Source: CAVPCZ01 sp963779225 (lineage in GTDB: Bacteria > Bacteroidota > Ignavibacteria > UBA10030 > UBA6906). Taken from it: a stretch of 64,000 bases of DNA. A model generated the notes under the pieces. It did not search any database, had not been told where the DNA came from, and saw only the letters and a list, made by a program, of their open reading frames with translations. Below are positions 31,955 to 39,885 of this stretch, in pieces (position 1 is the first letter of the stretch; each line of letters opens with the position of its first letter). A program made the position numbers and the translations under genes. The DNA is taken from contig CAVZWW010000003.1 in NCBI GenBank assembly GCA_963779225.1, forward strand, positions 2,232,001 through 2,296,000, read 5' to 3'.

Positions 31955-34508
31955 AGCGAATTTCCATTCGTTGTCCGCGGCGGAGGTCTTCAGAACGGAT
32001 CACGATCACATTCTCCAGCGGGAGATGGTTCCAGGCAGGCCCGGTTGCCCCGGCTGCAAGCGTGTCAGCCCGGATGACCGGGATGCCGTCGATCAGAACG
32101 ATTGAGGGGGATCGGGGAGCATCAACGATGCGAACTTCCACCGGCCGGGGAGGAGGAATGTACGAACCTTGAGCGGCCCCGATGGTGACCGTGAGTGTGT
32201 TCCCCCTGCGGCTCTGCGCGTGCGTCCGCCGGAGGGAAATCCCTTTCAGGTAATCGAATGAGAGTCCGTCATCTTCATAGTACGACGTTGTGGCTTCACC
32301 CTCGGTGGAGAGCGGATAGACCGTCAGGGTGAGTGGGCTGATCGGTGCCTGCGATGAGTACTGCAGCAGTTGTTGTGACGGGATGATGGATCCGGAACGT
32401 GCGAAGAGGGGAGAGTGCTCCAGGGGCGCTTGCGCCTTGATCCGCATCCCCCCGTCCAGACGTTTTCCGGTCCAATAGTCATACCATGCACCCTGCGGGA
32501 GGTCGACATCGCGTTCGCGCACTCCCTCGCGGAGGATCGGGGCGACGAGCATATCGGTTCCGAAAAGAAACGCATCCGCGGTGGTTGTGAAGCGGGTGTC
32601 GTCCGGATACTCGAGGAACAGAGGGCGCTGAGCGGGGAGTCCTGATTCCGCCGCTTCGACCATGACGTTGTATACGAACGGCAGGAGTCTGTAGCGGAGG
32701 TTGATCGTTTCGCGGTTGATGGCGGTGTACTCCGGCCCATACTCCCACGGTTCTTTGTTCTTCTCATTAATGACCGAATGTGCGCGCATCAGTGGTGTGA
32801 AGACACCGAGCTGGAGCCAGCGTGCGAACAGCTCGCCTGAAGGATACCCTATGAATCCTCCGATGTCACTCCCGACGAAAGGCTGTCCGGAGATGCCGAG
32901 ATTCAGGCACATCGCCAGTGACATTTCCAGATGTTCCCATGAGGAGACATTGTCCCCGGTCCAGGTGGCAGAATACCTCTGTCCGCCCGCGTAGGACGCG
33001 CGTGTCAGAACGAACGGTCGTTCCGCGGGCAGTGCGCGGAGGGCACCTTCGTATGTTGCCCGGGTCATCAACATCCCGTACACATTATGGTTCTTTGCAT
33101 GAGGTGTTTTCGCGCCACGGTCATCGTGGAGCACCTGAAGGTCGACGGTCTTCGTGGGGACATTGAAGACCGACGGTTCGTTCATATCGTTCCACCAGCC
33201 GCGGATGCCCGTCTCGGCAAGGGCGGCAAGCTGGTCGCCCCACCACCGCCGGGCGCCGTCGCCGGTGAAATCCGGGAAGGCGCACCTTCCCGGCCAGACG
33301 TCGCCCACAAAGACGCGGCCGTCAGGATATTTAAGGAATACATCATGCTGGAGGCCGGATCGGTAAGCGGCATACATCGTGTCGATTTTGATGCCAGGGT
33401 CGAGGATAACGGCTGTGCGGAATCCGTCTGCGGCAAGATCACGAACGAGCGAGCGCGGATCGGGGAACCCGGTCGGGTGCCAGGTAAACACCCGGTACCC
33501 TTCCATGTAGTCAATGTCAAGATAGAGGACATCGCACGGAATGCGGTTTTCCCGGAAACCCCGTGCGATCTGGCGGACGCGCGGCTCAGGGGTGTAGCTC
33601 CACCGGCTTTGCTGGTAGCCCAGTGACCATCGCGGGGGAATGGGCATCCGGCCAACGAGGTCGGTAAAACGGCGGACTACCGTGCGGGGATCGGGGCCGG
33701 CGAAAAAATAGTACTCGAGCGGGCCGCCTTCGGCGCCGAATGAATACCGGTCACGCGATTCCTTTCCCATGTCGAACGACGACCAGTAGGTGTTATCAAA
33801 AAAGATTCCATACGTCCTTCCGCCGCGCTTGCCGAGGAAGAAGGGGATTGACTGATAGAGGGGATCTGTCCCGGCCGTGTACGCCGGGATATCGGAGTTC
33901 CACATGGTCATATGTGTTCCCCGCCGCTCGAAGGCGCCCGCGCGTTCACCAAACCCGTAGTATCGTTCATCTTCGGGCATGGCTTTCCAGACACGGACCT
34001 CGCTCCCGGCGGTGCCGCGGGCATCCCGGAGTGAATCGGGAAGCGGCCGCTGGACCCACGCCATACCTTTCTGGGGGTCATCAGCGGCGATGACATGGCC
34101 GGCGGTATCCAGGAAGGAAATGCGCAGCGGGTGTTTCTTCACCTGAACCCTGACGGCGCTCGTGATGAAGGTCACGGTCTCAGGGGCGTCGATTATTTCC
34201 GCCCTGATCTCCGGCCAGGAGGTTTTTGTGACGGCCCAGGAGGTGGATGGGGCCGGAGCCGCATATCCTGCCGGCGGGGGGGGAGGGGAGAACCGGACAA
34301 ACACAAGGTCTTCGGCGAGGACGCGCAGCTCCAGGGTACAACCGCCGGAATTCACCGTCAGACTGTTCCCGCCATGGGTGACGTATGAGTCTACGTTTCC
34401 GACACTGCGCCATTGCGCATGAAGTGGAAGGGCAAGGGAAAGAAGCCCCAGCGCGAAACACGCCGTGCAAAACACGAACGTCGATTCAGAACGGGGTCGC
34501 GTGGGCAC
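31947..34508 (-). CDS. Secreted GH31 alpha-glucosidase
   Basis: This 853-residue exported glycoside hydrolase of family 31 probably releases glucose from maltodextrins or related alpha-glucosides in the periplasm or outside. The signal peptide ends near residue 31 (LALPLHAQ). The N-terminal beta domain is followed by the barrel with the nucleophile Asp in GWWNDMNEPSVF and the acid/base Asp in ATWTGDN. Substrate-binding motifs are YLDIDYMEGYRVFTWH and PFVGSDIGGF, and the C-terminal beta domains include SYYEDDGLSFDYLKG. The start is GTG at 34508, 5 nt after the malK stop. No strong ribosome site is seen, which suggests coupling. It precedes a TPR-like membrane protein gene. Confidence 0.93.
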   Translation of the reverse strand: MPTRPRSESTFVFCTACFALGLLSLALPLHAQWRSVGNVDSYVTHGGNSLTVNSGGCTLELRVLAEDLVFVRFSPPPPPAGYAAPAPSTSWAVTKTSWPEIRAEIIDAPETVTFITSAVRVQVKKHPLRISFLDTAGHVIAADDPQKGMAWVQRPLPDSLRDARGTAGSEVRVWKAMPEDERYYGFGERAGAFERRGTHMTMWNSDIPAYTAGTDPLYQSIPFFLGKRGGRTYGIFFDNTYWSSFDMGKESRDRYSFGAEGGPLEYYFFAGPDPRTVVRRFTDLVGRMPIPPRWSLGYQQSRWSYTPEPRVRQIARGFRENRIPCDVLYLDIDYMEGYRVFTWHPTGFPDPRSLVRDLAADGFRTAVILDPGIKIDTMYAAYRSGLQHDVFLKYPDGRVFVGDVWPGRCAFPDFTGDGARRWWGDQLAALAETGIRGWWNDMNEPSVFNVPTKTVDLQVLHDDRGAKTPHAKNHNVYGMLMTRATYEGALRALPAERPFVLTRASYAGGQRYSATWTGDNVSSWEHLEMSLAMCLNLGISGQPFVGSDIGGFIGYPSGELFARWLQLGVFTPLMRAHSVINEKNKEPWEYGPEYTAINRETINLRYRLLPFVYNVMVEAAESGLPAQRPLFLEYPDDTRFTTTADAFLFGTDMLVAPILREGVRERDVDLPQGAWYDYWTGKRLDGGMRIKAQAPLEHSPLFARSGSIIPSQQLLQYSSQAPISPLTLTVYPLSTEGEATTSYYEDDGLSFDYLKGISLRRTHAQSRRGNTLTVTIGAAQGSYIPPPRPVEVRIVDAPRSPSIVLIDGIPVIRADTLAAGATGPAWNHLPLENVIVIRSEDLRRGQRMEIRYE

Positions 34509-34513
34509 GTGTG

Positions 34514-35608
34514 TCAGAGTGAGAGTTCCGATGTGTTGTCAAACAGGTGAATCTTTGCCGTGTCGATCAACAGTTCGCATGTCTTGCCGACCTCGGGTGC
34601 ACGATCGGTTGCGAGGCGGGCAACGTAATGGGCGGTGGCCCCGGTGGAAAAATACACGAAGATTTCGTTGCCGACGGGTTCCACCACCTCGATCATCACC
34701 TGAAGCTGGGCGACCGTATCGACGCCGTGGGGACGCTGGACATGGATATGCTCGGGACGGATGCCGAGCGTGACCGGCCCGGCGTTGAGACGTTGTGCAA
34801 TGTCCCCTGCAAGAGGGAAGACCACTTCCGTCCCGTCCTGCTTGAACGACACCGTGCCGTTCTTGCGAATGCCTCCGCTCATGAAATTCATCGTCGGGCT
34901 TCCGATGAACCCCGCGACGAATTTATTGACGGGGTTGTGATAGATATTGAGCGGCGTATCCACCTGTTGCACAACACCGTCACGCATCACCACGATCCGG
35001 TCGCCCATGGACATGGCCTCGATCTGGTCATGGGTCACGTAGATCATCGTTGTCCGGAGGCGATGGTGCAGACGGGAGATCTCGGTGCGCATCTGGACAC
35101 GGAGATTCGCATCCAGGTTGCTGAGGGGTTCATCAAAGAGGAAGACCTTCGGCTGCCGGACAATGGCGCGGCCGAGGGCCACTCTCTGGCGCTGGCCCCC
35201 CGATAGTGCTTTGGGTTTCCTGTCGAGATACGTTTCGATGCCCAGGATCTTCGCCGCCTCGTTGACGCGCGTTTCAATATCCGCCTTGCTGTACTTCCGG
35301 AGTTTGAGCCCGAACGCGAGATTCTGGTAGACCGACATATGGGGGTAGAGGGCGTAGTTCTGAAAGACCATGGCAATGTCACGGTCCTTTGGAGGCACAT
35401 CGTTGACGACTTTGCCGTCGATGCTCACTGTGCCTCCCGAGATATCCTCGAGCCCGGCGATCATCCGGAGCACGGTGGATTTGCCGCAACCGGAAGGACC
35501 GACGAGGACGACGAATTCTTTGTCACGAATGGTGACATTCACATCCCGGACGGCGGTGACTTTGCCGTCGTACACTTTGGAGACCTGCTCGAGCTTGACC
35601 TCAGCCAT
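34514..35608 (-). CDS. MalK/UgpC-type sugar ABC transporter ATPase
   Basis: This is the ATPase subunit of a CUT1-type sugar importer, 364 residues. Walker A is GPSGCGKST, the Q-loop VFQNYALYPHMSV, the signature LSGGQRQRVALGRAI, Walker B KVFLFDEPLSNLDANLR and the switch His is in YVTHDQ. The C-terminal OB-fold (about 240-364: FIGSPTMNFM, LGIRPEHI) is the regulatory domain of MalK-type proteins. AAGGAA lies 5 nt before the ATG at 35608; a much longer open frame upstream is rejected. No permease or binding-protein genes are in the window, so it either serves permeases encoded elsewhere or is multitask like MsmK. It heads the operon with GH31. Confidence 0.93.
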   Translation of the reverse strand: MAEVKLEQVSKVYDGKVTAVRDVNVTIRDKEFVVLVGPSGCGKSTVLRMIAGLEDISGGTVSIDGKVVNDVPPKDRDIAMVFQNYALYPHMSVYQNLAFGLKLRKYSKADIETRVNEAAKILGIETYLDRKPKALSGGQRQRVALGRAIVRQPKVFLFDEPLSNLDANLRVQMRTEISRLHHRLRTTMIYVTHDQIEAMSMGDRIVVMRDGVVQQVDTPLNIYHNPVNKFVAGFIGSPTMNFMSGGIRKNGTVSFKQDGTEVVFPLAGDIAQRLNAGPVTLGIRPEHIHVQRPHGVDTVAQLQVMIEVVEPVGNEIFVYFSTGATAHYVARLATDRAPEVGKTCELLIDTAKIHLFDNTSELSL

Positions 35609-35764
35609 GGGGTTCCTTGTTGTGAAAGCGGTGGGTCTTAGAAGTCGACAAATGCCGCGCCGCGGCTGCTTCGCCTGACAGCATCGGCGTCGCCGGCTCG
35701 TTGAGCGGTTGTGCACCCTGCCGGGGGTTTCAAGGGATGCGGCTCCCGGGGGGACCGGCAATGG

Positions 35765-35793
35765 AATATATCGACCGGTGGAACAAAACACAA
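35765..35793 (-). promoter_or_regulatory. Candidate promoter of malK-GH31 operon
   Basis: On the minus strand TTGTGT (35793-35788) and TATATT (35770-35765) are separated by 17 nt. The leader to malK would be about 150 nt. Confidence 0.45.
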
Positions 35794-35860
35794 GGACGGA
35801 GAGCTTTTTGGGAGGTGTTTGTGTCCATTGAACAAGGTGCTTCCGTTCTGAAAATAATGC

Positions 35861-35889
35861 TTGACAAAACAGACTGGAACTCCTATCTT
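35861..35889 (+). promoter_or_regulatory. Strong promoter of LacI-family regulator operon
   Basis: TTGACA (35861-35866) and TATCTT (35884-35889) are separated by 17 nt, identical in boxes and spacing to the promoter at 2748. The predicted start near 35896 falls within the operator. Confidence 0.85.
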
Positions 35890-35891
35890 TG

Positions 35892-35905
35892 TGGAAGCGC
35901 TTCCA
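35892..35905. promoter_or_regulatory. LacI-family operator (perfect 14-bp palindrome)
   Basis: TGGAAGCGCTTCCA is fully self-complementary with the central CG typical of LacI/GalR and CcpA-type sites. It begins 2 nt after the -10 box and covers the transcription start, so a bound repressor would block initiation. The first gene downstream is a LacI-family regulator, which predicts autoregulation together with the TonB receptor operon. Confidence 0.88.
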
Positions 35906-35952
35906 ATCGTGTTCCTCAGAAAGCTATAACAACAGGTCGTTCCCCCCCCTCG

Positions 35953-37035
35953 ATGGGTGTCACCATCTACGATCTGGCACGCGCGGCTGGAGTCGGGATC
36001 GGGACGGTATCGCGGTGTCTCAACAACCAGCCGCATGTCGCTCCCCGTACCCGGGAAAAAGTCATCTCTGCCGCCCGGCGCCTCAACTATCAACCTCATG
36101 CGCAGGCCCAGCGGCTTGCCTCACGGCGCACGAACACGATTTCCGTCATCATCCCCTCCTTCACGAACTACTTCTTTGTGCAGATCCTCCAGGGTGTTCA
36201 GGATCTTGCTGCGGAGATCAGGATGGACCTTATTCTCTACGGGGTCAACCATCCTTTACAGGTGGAACAATATCTTCGCCGGTCGCTGCACAGGGGACAC
36301 GTCGACGGCGTCATGTTTTTTTCGATGAAGCTCCCCGAATCCTATGTCGCACGGTTCCAGCAGATGCAGCTTCCCCTGGTGCTCGTCGATGCCTCGCACC
36401 CGTCGTTTGATTCGATCAGGGTGAAAAATCTCGAGGGGGGACTGGCAGCGACACGGCATCTCCTCCGACTCGGGCACCGCTCCATTGCCATGATCAACGC
36501 GAGCCCGGATTCCCAGCCGGCTCAGGATCGGATGGAAGGATACCGTATGGCCCTTGCAGAAGCCGGCATCCCCTTCAGGGAGGATCGCGTGATCGCTTCG
36601 TCCATCGAAAAACAGGACGGATTCAACCGGGAGGCGGGACGGGTGTCCATGCGTGTGTTGCTCGATGGAAACTCCGGGCCCGATGCGGTGACCGCCGTCT
36701 TTGCCGCCAGCGACATTCAGGCAATCGGCGCGCTGGAAGCGGCCCGCGAATTGGGTGCACGCATTCCCGAGGACATGGCGATAGTCAGTTTTGACGATAT
36801 CGAACTCGCGCAGTACGCGGAACTCACCACGATGCGTCAGCCGATGTATGAAATGGGCCGGCTCGCAATGGAAAAACTGTATGCGCGCATGAAGGAGTCC
36901 GCCGGCCCCCCGACGCTTACGGAGTTTCTTCCCCATCTTGTCATCCGCCGGTCGTGCGGTGCGTCGCTCCGCGAGGATGCGACCACCGCCCCCGGTTCTG
37001 TTCCTCATGCTCCAACCATGCAGCAGACTCTGTAA
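35953..37035 (+). CDS. LacI-family transcriptional regulator
   Basis: This is a 360-residue repressor. The N-terminal DNA-binding domain (1-60) is MGVTIYDLARAAGVGIGTVSRCLNN followed by the hinge region RLNYQPHAQAQRLASRRT. The rest is the periplasmic-binding-protein-like effector domain (ISVIIPSFTNYFFVQILQGVQ, DGVMFFSM, FDDIELAQYAELTTMRQP). The effector is probably a maltodextrin or other glucan fragment, judged only by neighbours. The ATG at 35953 gives the family-typical N-terminus and lies about 57 nt after the predicted transcription start. The TonB receptor starts 22 nt after its stop, so regulator and receptor are likely one mRNA. Confidence 0.93.
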   Translation: MGVTIYDLARAAGVGIGTVSRCLNNQPHVAPRTREKVISAARRLNYQPHAQAQRLASRRTNTISVIIPSFTNYFFVQILQGVQDLAAEIRMDLILYGVNHPLQVEQYLRRSLHRGHVDGVMFFSMKLPESYVARFQQMQLPLVLVDASHPSFDSIRVKNLEGGLAATRHLLRLGHRSIAMINASPDSQPAQDRMEGYRMALAEAGIPFREDRVIASSIEKQDGFNREAGRVSMRVLLDGNSGPDAVTAVFAASDIQAIGALEAARELGARIPEDMAIVSFDDIELAQYAELTTMRQPMYEMGRLAMEKLYARMKESAGPPTLTEFLPHLVIRRSCGASLREDATTAPGSVPHAPTMQQTL

Positions 37036-37056
37036 ACCAACGGGAGCCACCATCGT

Positions 37057-39882
37057 ATGACACACCGTCTCCTCGTTTTCGTTCTCCTGGCTGTTGGTGT
37101 CGCCTGCCCGGCCCGCGCGGGCAACACGGGAAAGATCGCCGGGCAGGTGAAAGACAGCCAGACCGGAGAAGCGCTCGTCGGCGTGAACGTCGTGGTCGAA
37201 GGGACCTCGAGCGGCGCCGCCACGAATATCGACGGCTTCTATAACATCCTGAACCTGCCGCCGGGCAAGTATACCATCTTCGCGTCGGCGGTGGGGTACA
37301 ACAAGAAGACCGTCACCAACGTGTCGGTGTCCATTGACCAGACCACGACGATTGATTTTCTGGTGTCGTCACAGGTTGTCGAAGGGGAGGAGGTAACCAT
37401 CACCGCGGTGCGCCCGCTCGTTCAGAAGGACCAGACAGCCAAAACTGCGGTTGTCGGCGGAGAGCAGATTGCCGCTCTGCCTGTTACGGAAGTTGCACAG
37501 GTGCTGCAACTTCAGGCCGGCTTCGTGGGCGGCAGCCTTCGGGGCGGCCGGCAGGGTGAAGTGGCCTACTGGATTGACGGCGTTCCGGTGACCGACAACT
37601 TCAACGGCTCACAGGTGGTTGAAGTAAACAAGAATCTCGTTCAGGAACTCCAGCTTGTGTCGGGCGCATTTAATGCAGAGTACGGACAGGCCATGTCGGG
37701 GATCGTGAATATTGCCACAAAGGAAGGGGGACAGAAGTTCACAGGAGGATTTGGCGCATACATCGGACAATATGCGACGACATACAACTCCGATTCGCTG
37801 TTTCCGGGCCTGAACAAAGTGGATCCCACGTCGATCCGCAACATCGAGGCGAACGTGAGCGGTCCGATTCTGGGTGATGAACTGACCTTCTTCGTCAACG
37901 GCCGGTATATCTATTTTGACGGATGGCGTAAGGGCTTCCGGCGCTTCAATCCCGGCAATATCTCCTATACCGATGAGATCACACGGGACTTTGTCCTCTA
38001 CCGGGACGCCGCCGGCCGGGGCGATAGCGCCGTTACGCCGATGAACTGGAGCAAACGGTACTACGCCCAGGGCAAGCTGACATGGAAGATTTCCCCGGTG
38101 ATGAAGCTGAACACAAACTACATCTACGACAACAGCGAAGAACAGGCCTACGACCGCAACTACTTCTACAATCCCGACGGCAAGGGAAACAATTTCTACA
38201 CCAGCCAGACCGTGATCATGCAGTTCTCGCATACACTGAGCTCTTCAACGTTTTACACGATAGGTGGTTCATGGTTTGAACGGGGTGTCAAGTATCATCT
38301 CTACGATCTCGAGTACGAGAACTCCACGGACGGGTCCGGAGATTTGATCGAAAAACTCAATTCCTCCGGCCCGCACTATGTGCATCCGAAACTGTTCCTC
38401 ACGGATGATCCGTACAGTTACTTCACCGGAGGTACAGACCTCAACCGGTTCAGCCGGGTGACAACAACGAAGCTCCTCAAGGCCGACATCTCCAGCCAGC
38501 TGGACAATGCCAATCTGGTGAAGTTCGGGGTGGAGTACCGCCAGAACAGCGTGTATTATGAAAACATCGACCTTCAGCCGATACAGTCGCAATCCGACAT
38601 CAATCTGGCGACAGCCGACCCGTTCATCCGCACGCGCATTTTGCCCCTCTCTTCACTCTATCATAACATGTATAACCGCTCGCCCAGAGAAATCACCGCG
38701 TACATCCAGGACAAGCTGGAATTCAAGGATTTCATCCTGAATATCGGCGTGCGATTCGACTACTTTGACCCGGACGGTTATGTGTTGAACGACGAGCATT
38801 CCGATCCTGCCGATCCACTATACTACACTTACACCGTGGATGACCCGAACATTTACAGTCCCATAAAGCCGGAGAACCTGGCACGCACGCTGGAAGAACG
38901 GCAAACCTACTGGTACCGGCCTGCAAAGGCAAAATCCAAGATCAGCCCACGTATCGGCGGATCATTCCCGATCACCGCACAGGGGATCGTCCACTTTTCG
39001 TACGGGCATTTTTTCCAGATTCCGCGCTTCGAGCGCCTGTATGAAAACCCCGATTTCAAGATCGGGTTCGGCACCGGGAACCAGGGAGTTGTGGGGAATG
39101 CGGATCTCGAGCCGGAACAGACAATTAACGCGGAGATCGGCGTGCAGCAACAGCTGACCGAAGACCTGTCGGTCGACGTGACGGCGTACCTGCGCGATAT
39201 CCGCAACCTGACGGGCACGCGTTCGGATGAAATCGTCGTCTTCGGGGGGAGCGCCAAATACAGCAAATACGTGAACAGCGATTTCGGGAACGTCAAGGGT
39301 ATCGTACTCACCCTGAACAAACGGTTCGGCGGCGGGTTCACGGCGACGGTGGACTACACATACCAGGTCGCTAAAGGGAGCGCTTCGGATCCGCAGGAAG
39401 CCCGGAATGCCGTCGCCGGCGGATCGCTGCCTGAAGTGCAGCTGACTCCGCTTGCCTGGGATCAGCGGCACACGTTGAACGTGACGGCGGCCTACAGTAC
39501 GATGGACTGGGGCCTGAGCGCTATCGGCCAGTACGGCAGCGGTCAGCCGTACACGCCTCGCCGTTCAGAGGATATTACGACATTGCTGACGAACAGCCAG
39601 TTGAAACCGGCCTACTTCAATCTTGATCTCCGCGCCTACTACGAATTCCGTATCGATCCGTTGAAGTTTGTGGTCTTTGCGAGGGTCTTCAACCTGCTCG
39701 ATATCCGGAACGAAAATGATGTGTACGACGATACAGGCCGCGCCGGTTTCACCACCGACGAAGCGCGTGTCCGGGAAACAAATCCCCGGCAGCGCATCAA
39801 TTCGCTGGACGAGTGGTACCGGCGGCCGCAGTACTACTCCGAGCCCAGGCGCATCGAATTAGGCATGAATGTGGAGTTCTAA
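37057..39882 (+). CDS. TonB-dependent outer-membrane receptor
   Basis: This 941-residue outer-membrane transporter has a signal peptide (about 1-22, ending ARAG). A carboxypeptidase-regulatory-like beta domain follows (about 25-105: GKIAGQVKDSQTGEALVGVNVVVEG), as in SusC-like receptors. The plug domain (about 125-235) contains VTEVAQVLQLQAGFV, EVAYWIDGVPVTD and AFNAEYGQAMSGIVNIATKEGG. The remaining barrel ends in a C-terminal aromatic (ELGMNVEF). Being just downstream of a LacI repressor and next to alpha-glucan enzymes, it probably imports a glucan-derived oligosaccharide. SusD is not present; the next gene, 3 nt away, encodes a very large secreted protein that may be its surface partner. 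Energy could come from the TonB-domain protein at 27893. Confidence 0.92.
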   Translation: MTHRLLVFVLLAVGVACPARAGNTGKIAGQVKDSQTGEALVGVNVVVEGTSSGAATNIDGFYNILNLPPGKYTIFASAVGYNKKTVTNVSVSIDQTTTIDFLVSSQVVEGEEVTITAVRPLVQKDQTAKTAVVGGEQIAALPVTEVAQVLQLQAGFVGGSLRGGRQGEVAYWIDGVPVTDNFNGSQVVEVNKNLVQELQLVSGAFNAEYGQAMSGIVNIATKEGGQKFTGGFGAYIGQYATTYNSDSLFPGLNKVDPTSIRNIEANVSGPILGDELTFFVNGRYIYFDGWRKGFRRFNPGNISYTDEITRDFVLYRDAAGRGDSAVTPMNWSKRYYAQGKLTWKISPVMKLNTNYIYDNSEEQAYDRNYFYNPDGKGNNFYTSQTVIMQFSHTLSSSTFYTIGGSWFERGVKYHLYDLEYENSTDGSGDLIEKLNSSGPHYVHPKLFLTDDPYSYFTGGTDLNRFSRVTTTKLLKADISSQLDNANLVKFGVEYRQNSVYYENIDLQPIQSQSDINLATADPFIRTRILPLSSLYHNMYNRSPREITAYIQDKLEFKDFILNIGVRFDYFDPDGYVLNDEHSDPADPLYYTYTVDDPNIYSPIKPENLARTLEERQTYWYRPAKAKSKISPRIGGSFPITAQGIVHFSYGHFFQIPRFERLYENPDFKIGFGTGNQGVVGNADLEPEQTINAEIGVQQQLTEDLSVDVTAYLRDIRNLTGTRSDEIVVFGGSAKYSKYVNSDFGNVKGIVLTLNKRFGGGFTATVDYTYQVAKGSASDPQEARNAVAGGSLPEVQLTPLAWDQRHTLNVTAAYSTMDWGLSAIGQYGSGQPYTPRRSEDITTLLTNSQLKPAYFNLDLRAYYEFRIDPLKFVVFARVFNLLDIRNENDVYDDTGRAGFTTDEARVRETNPRQRINSLDEWYRRPQYYSEPRRIELGMNVEF

Positions 39883-39885
39883 CGT

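Larger units (their letters stand above)
35609..35952. other. Divergent regulatory region malK / lacI-type regulator
   Basis: This 344-nt region has no gene. It contains a candidate minus-strand promoter for malK (35765-35793) and a strong plus-strand promoter (35861-35889) with a perfect palindromic operator (35892-35905) for the LacI-family gene. An open frame runs through it from 35701 in frame with the LacI gene but starts far upstream of the promoter, so it is not used. Confidence 0.7.

Noticed and set aside
35701..35952. 84-residue N-terminal extension of the LacI regulator
   Set aside because: The extension starts upstream of the promoter and operator and precedes a standard LacI N-terminus, so the ATG at 35953 is used.
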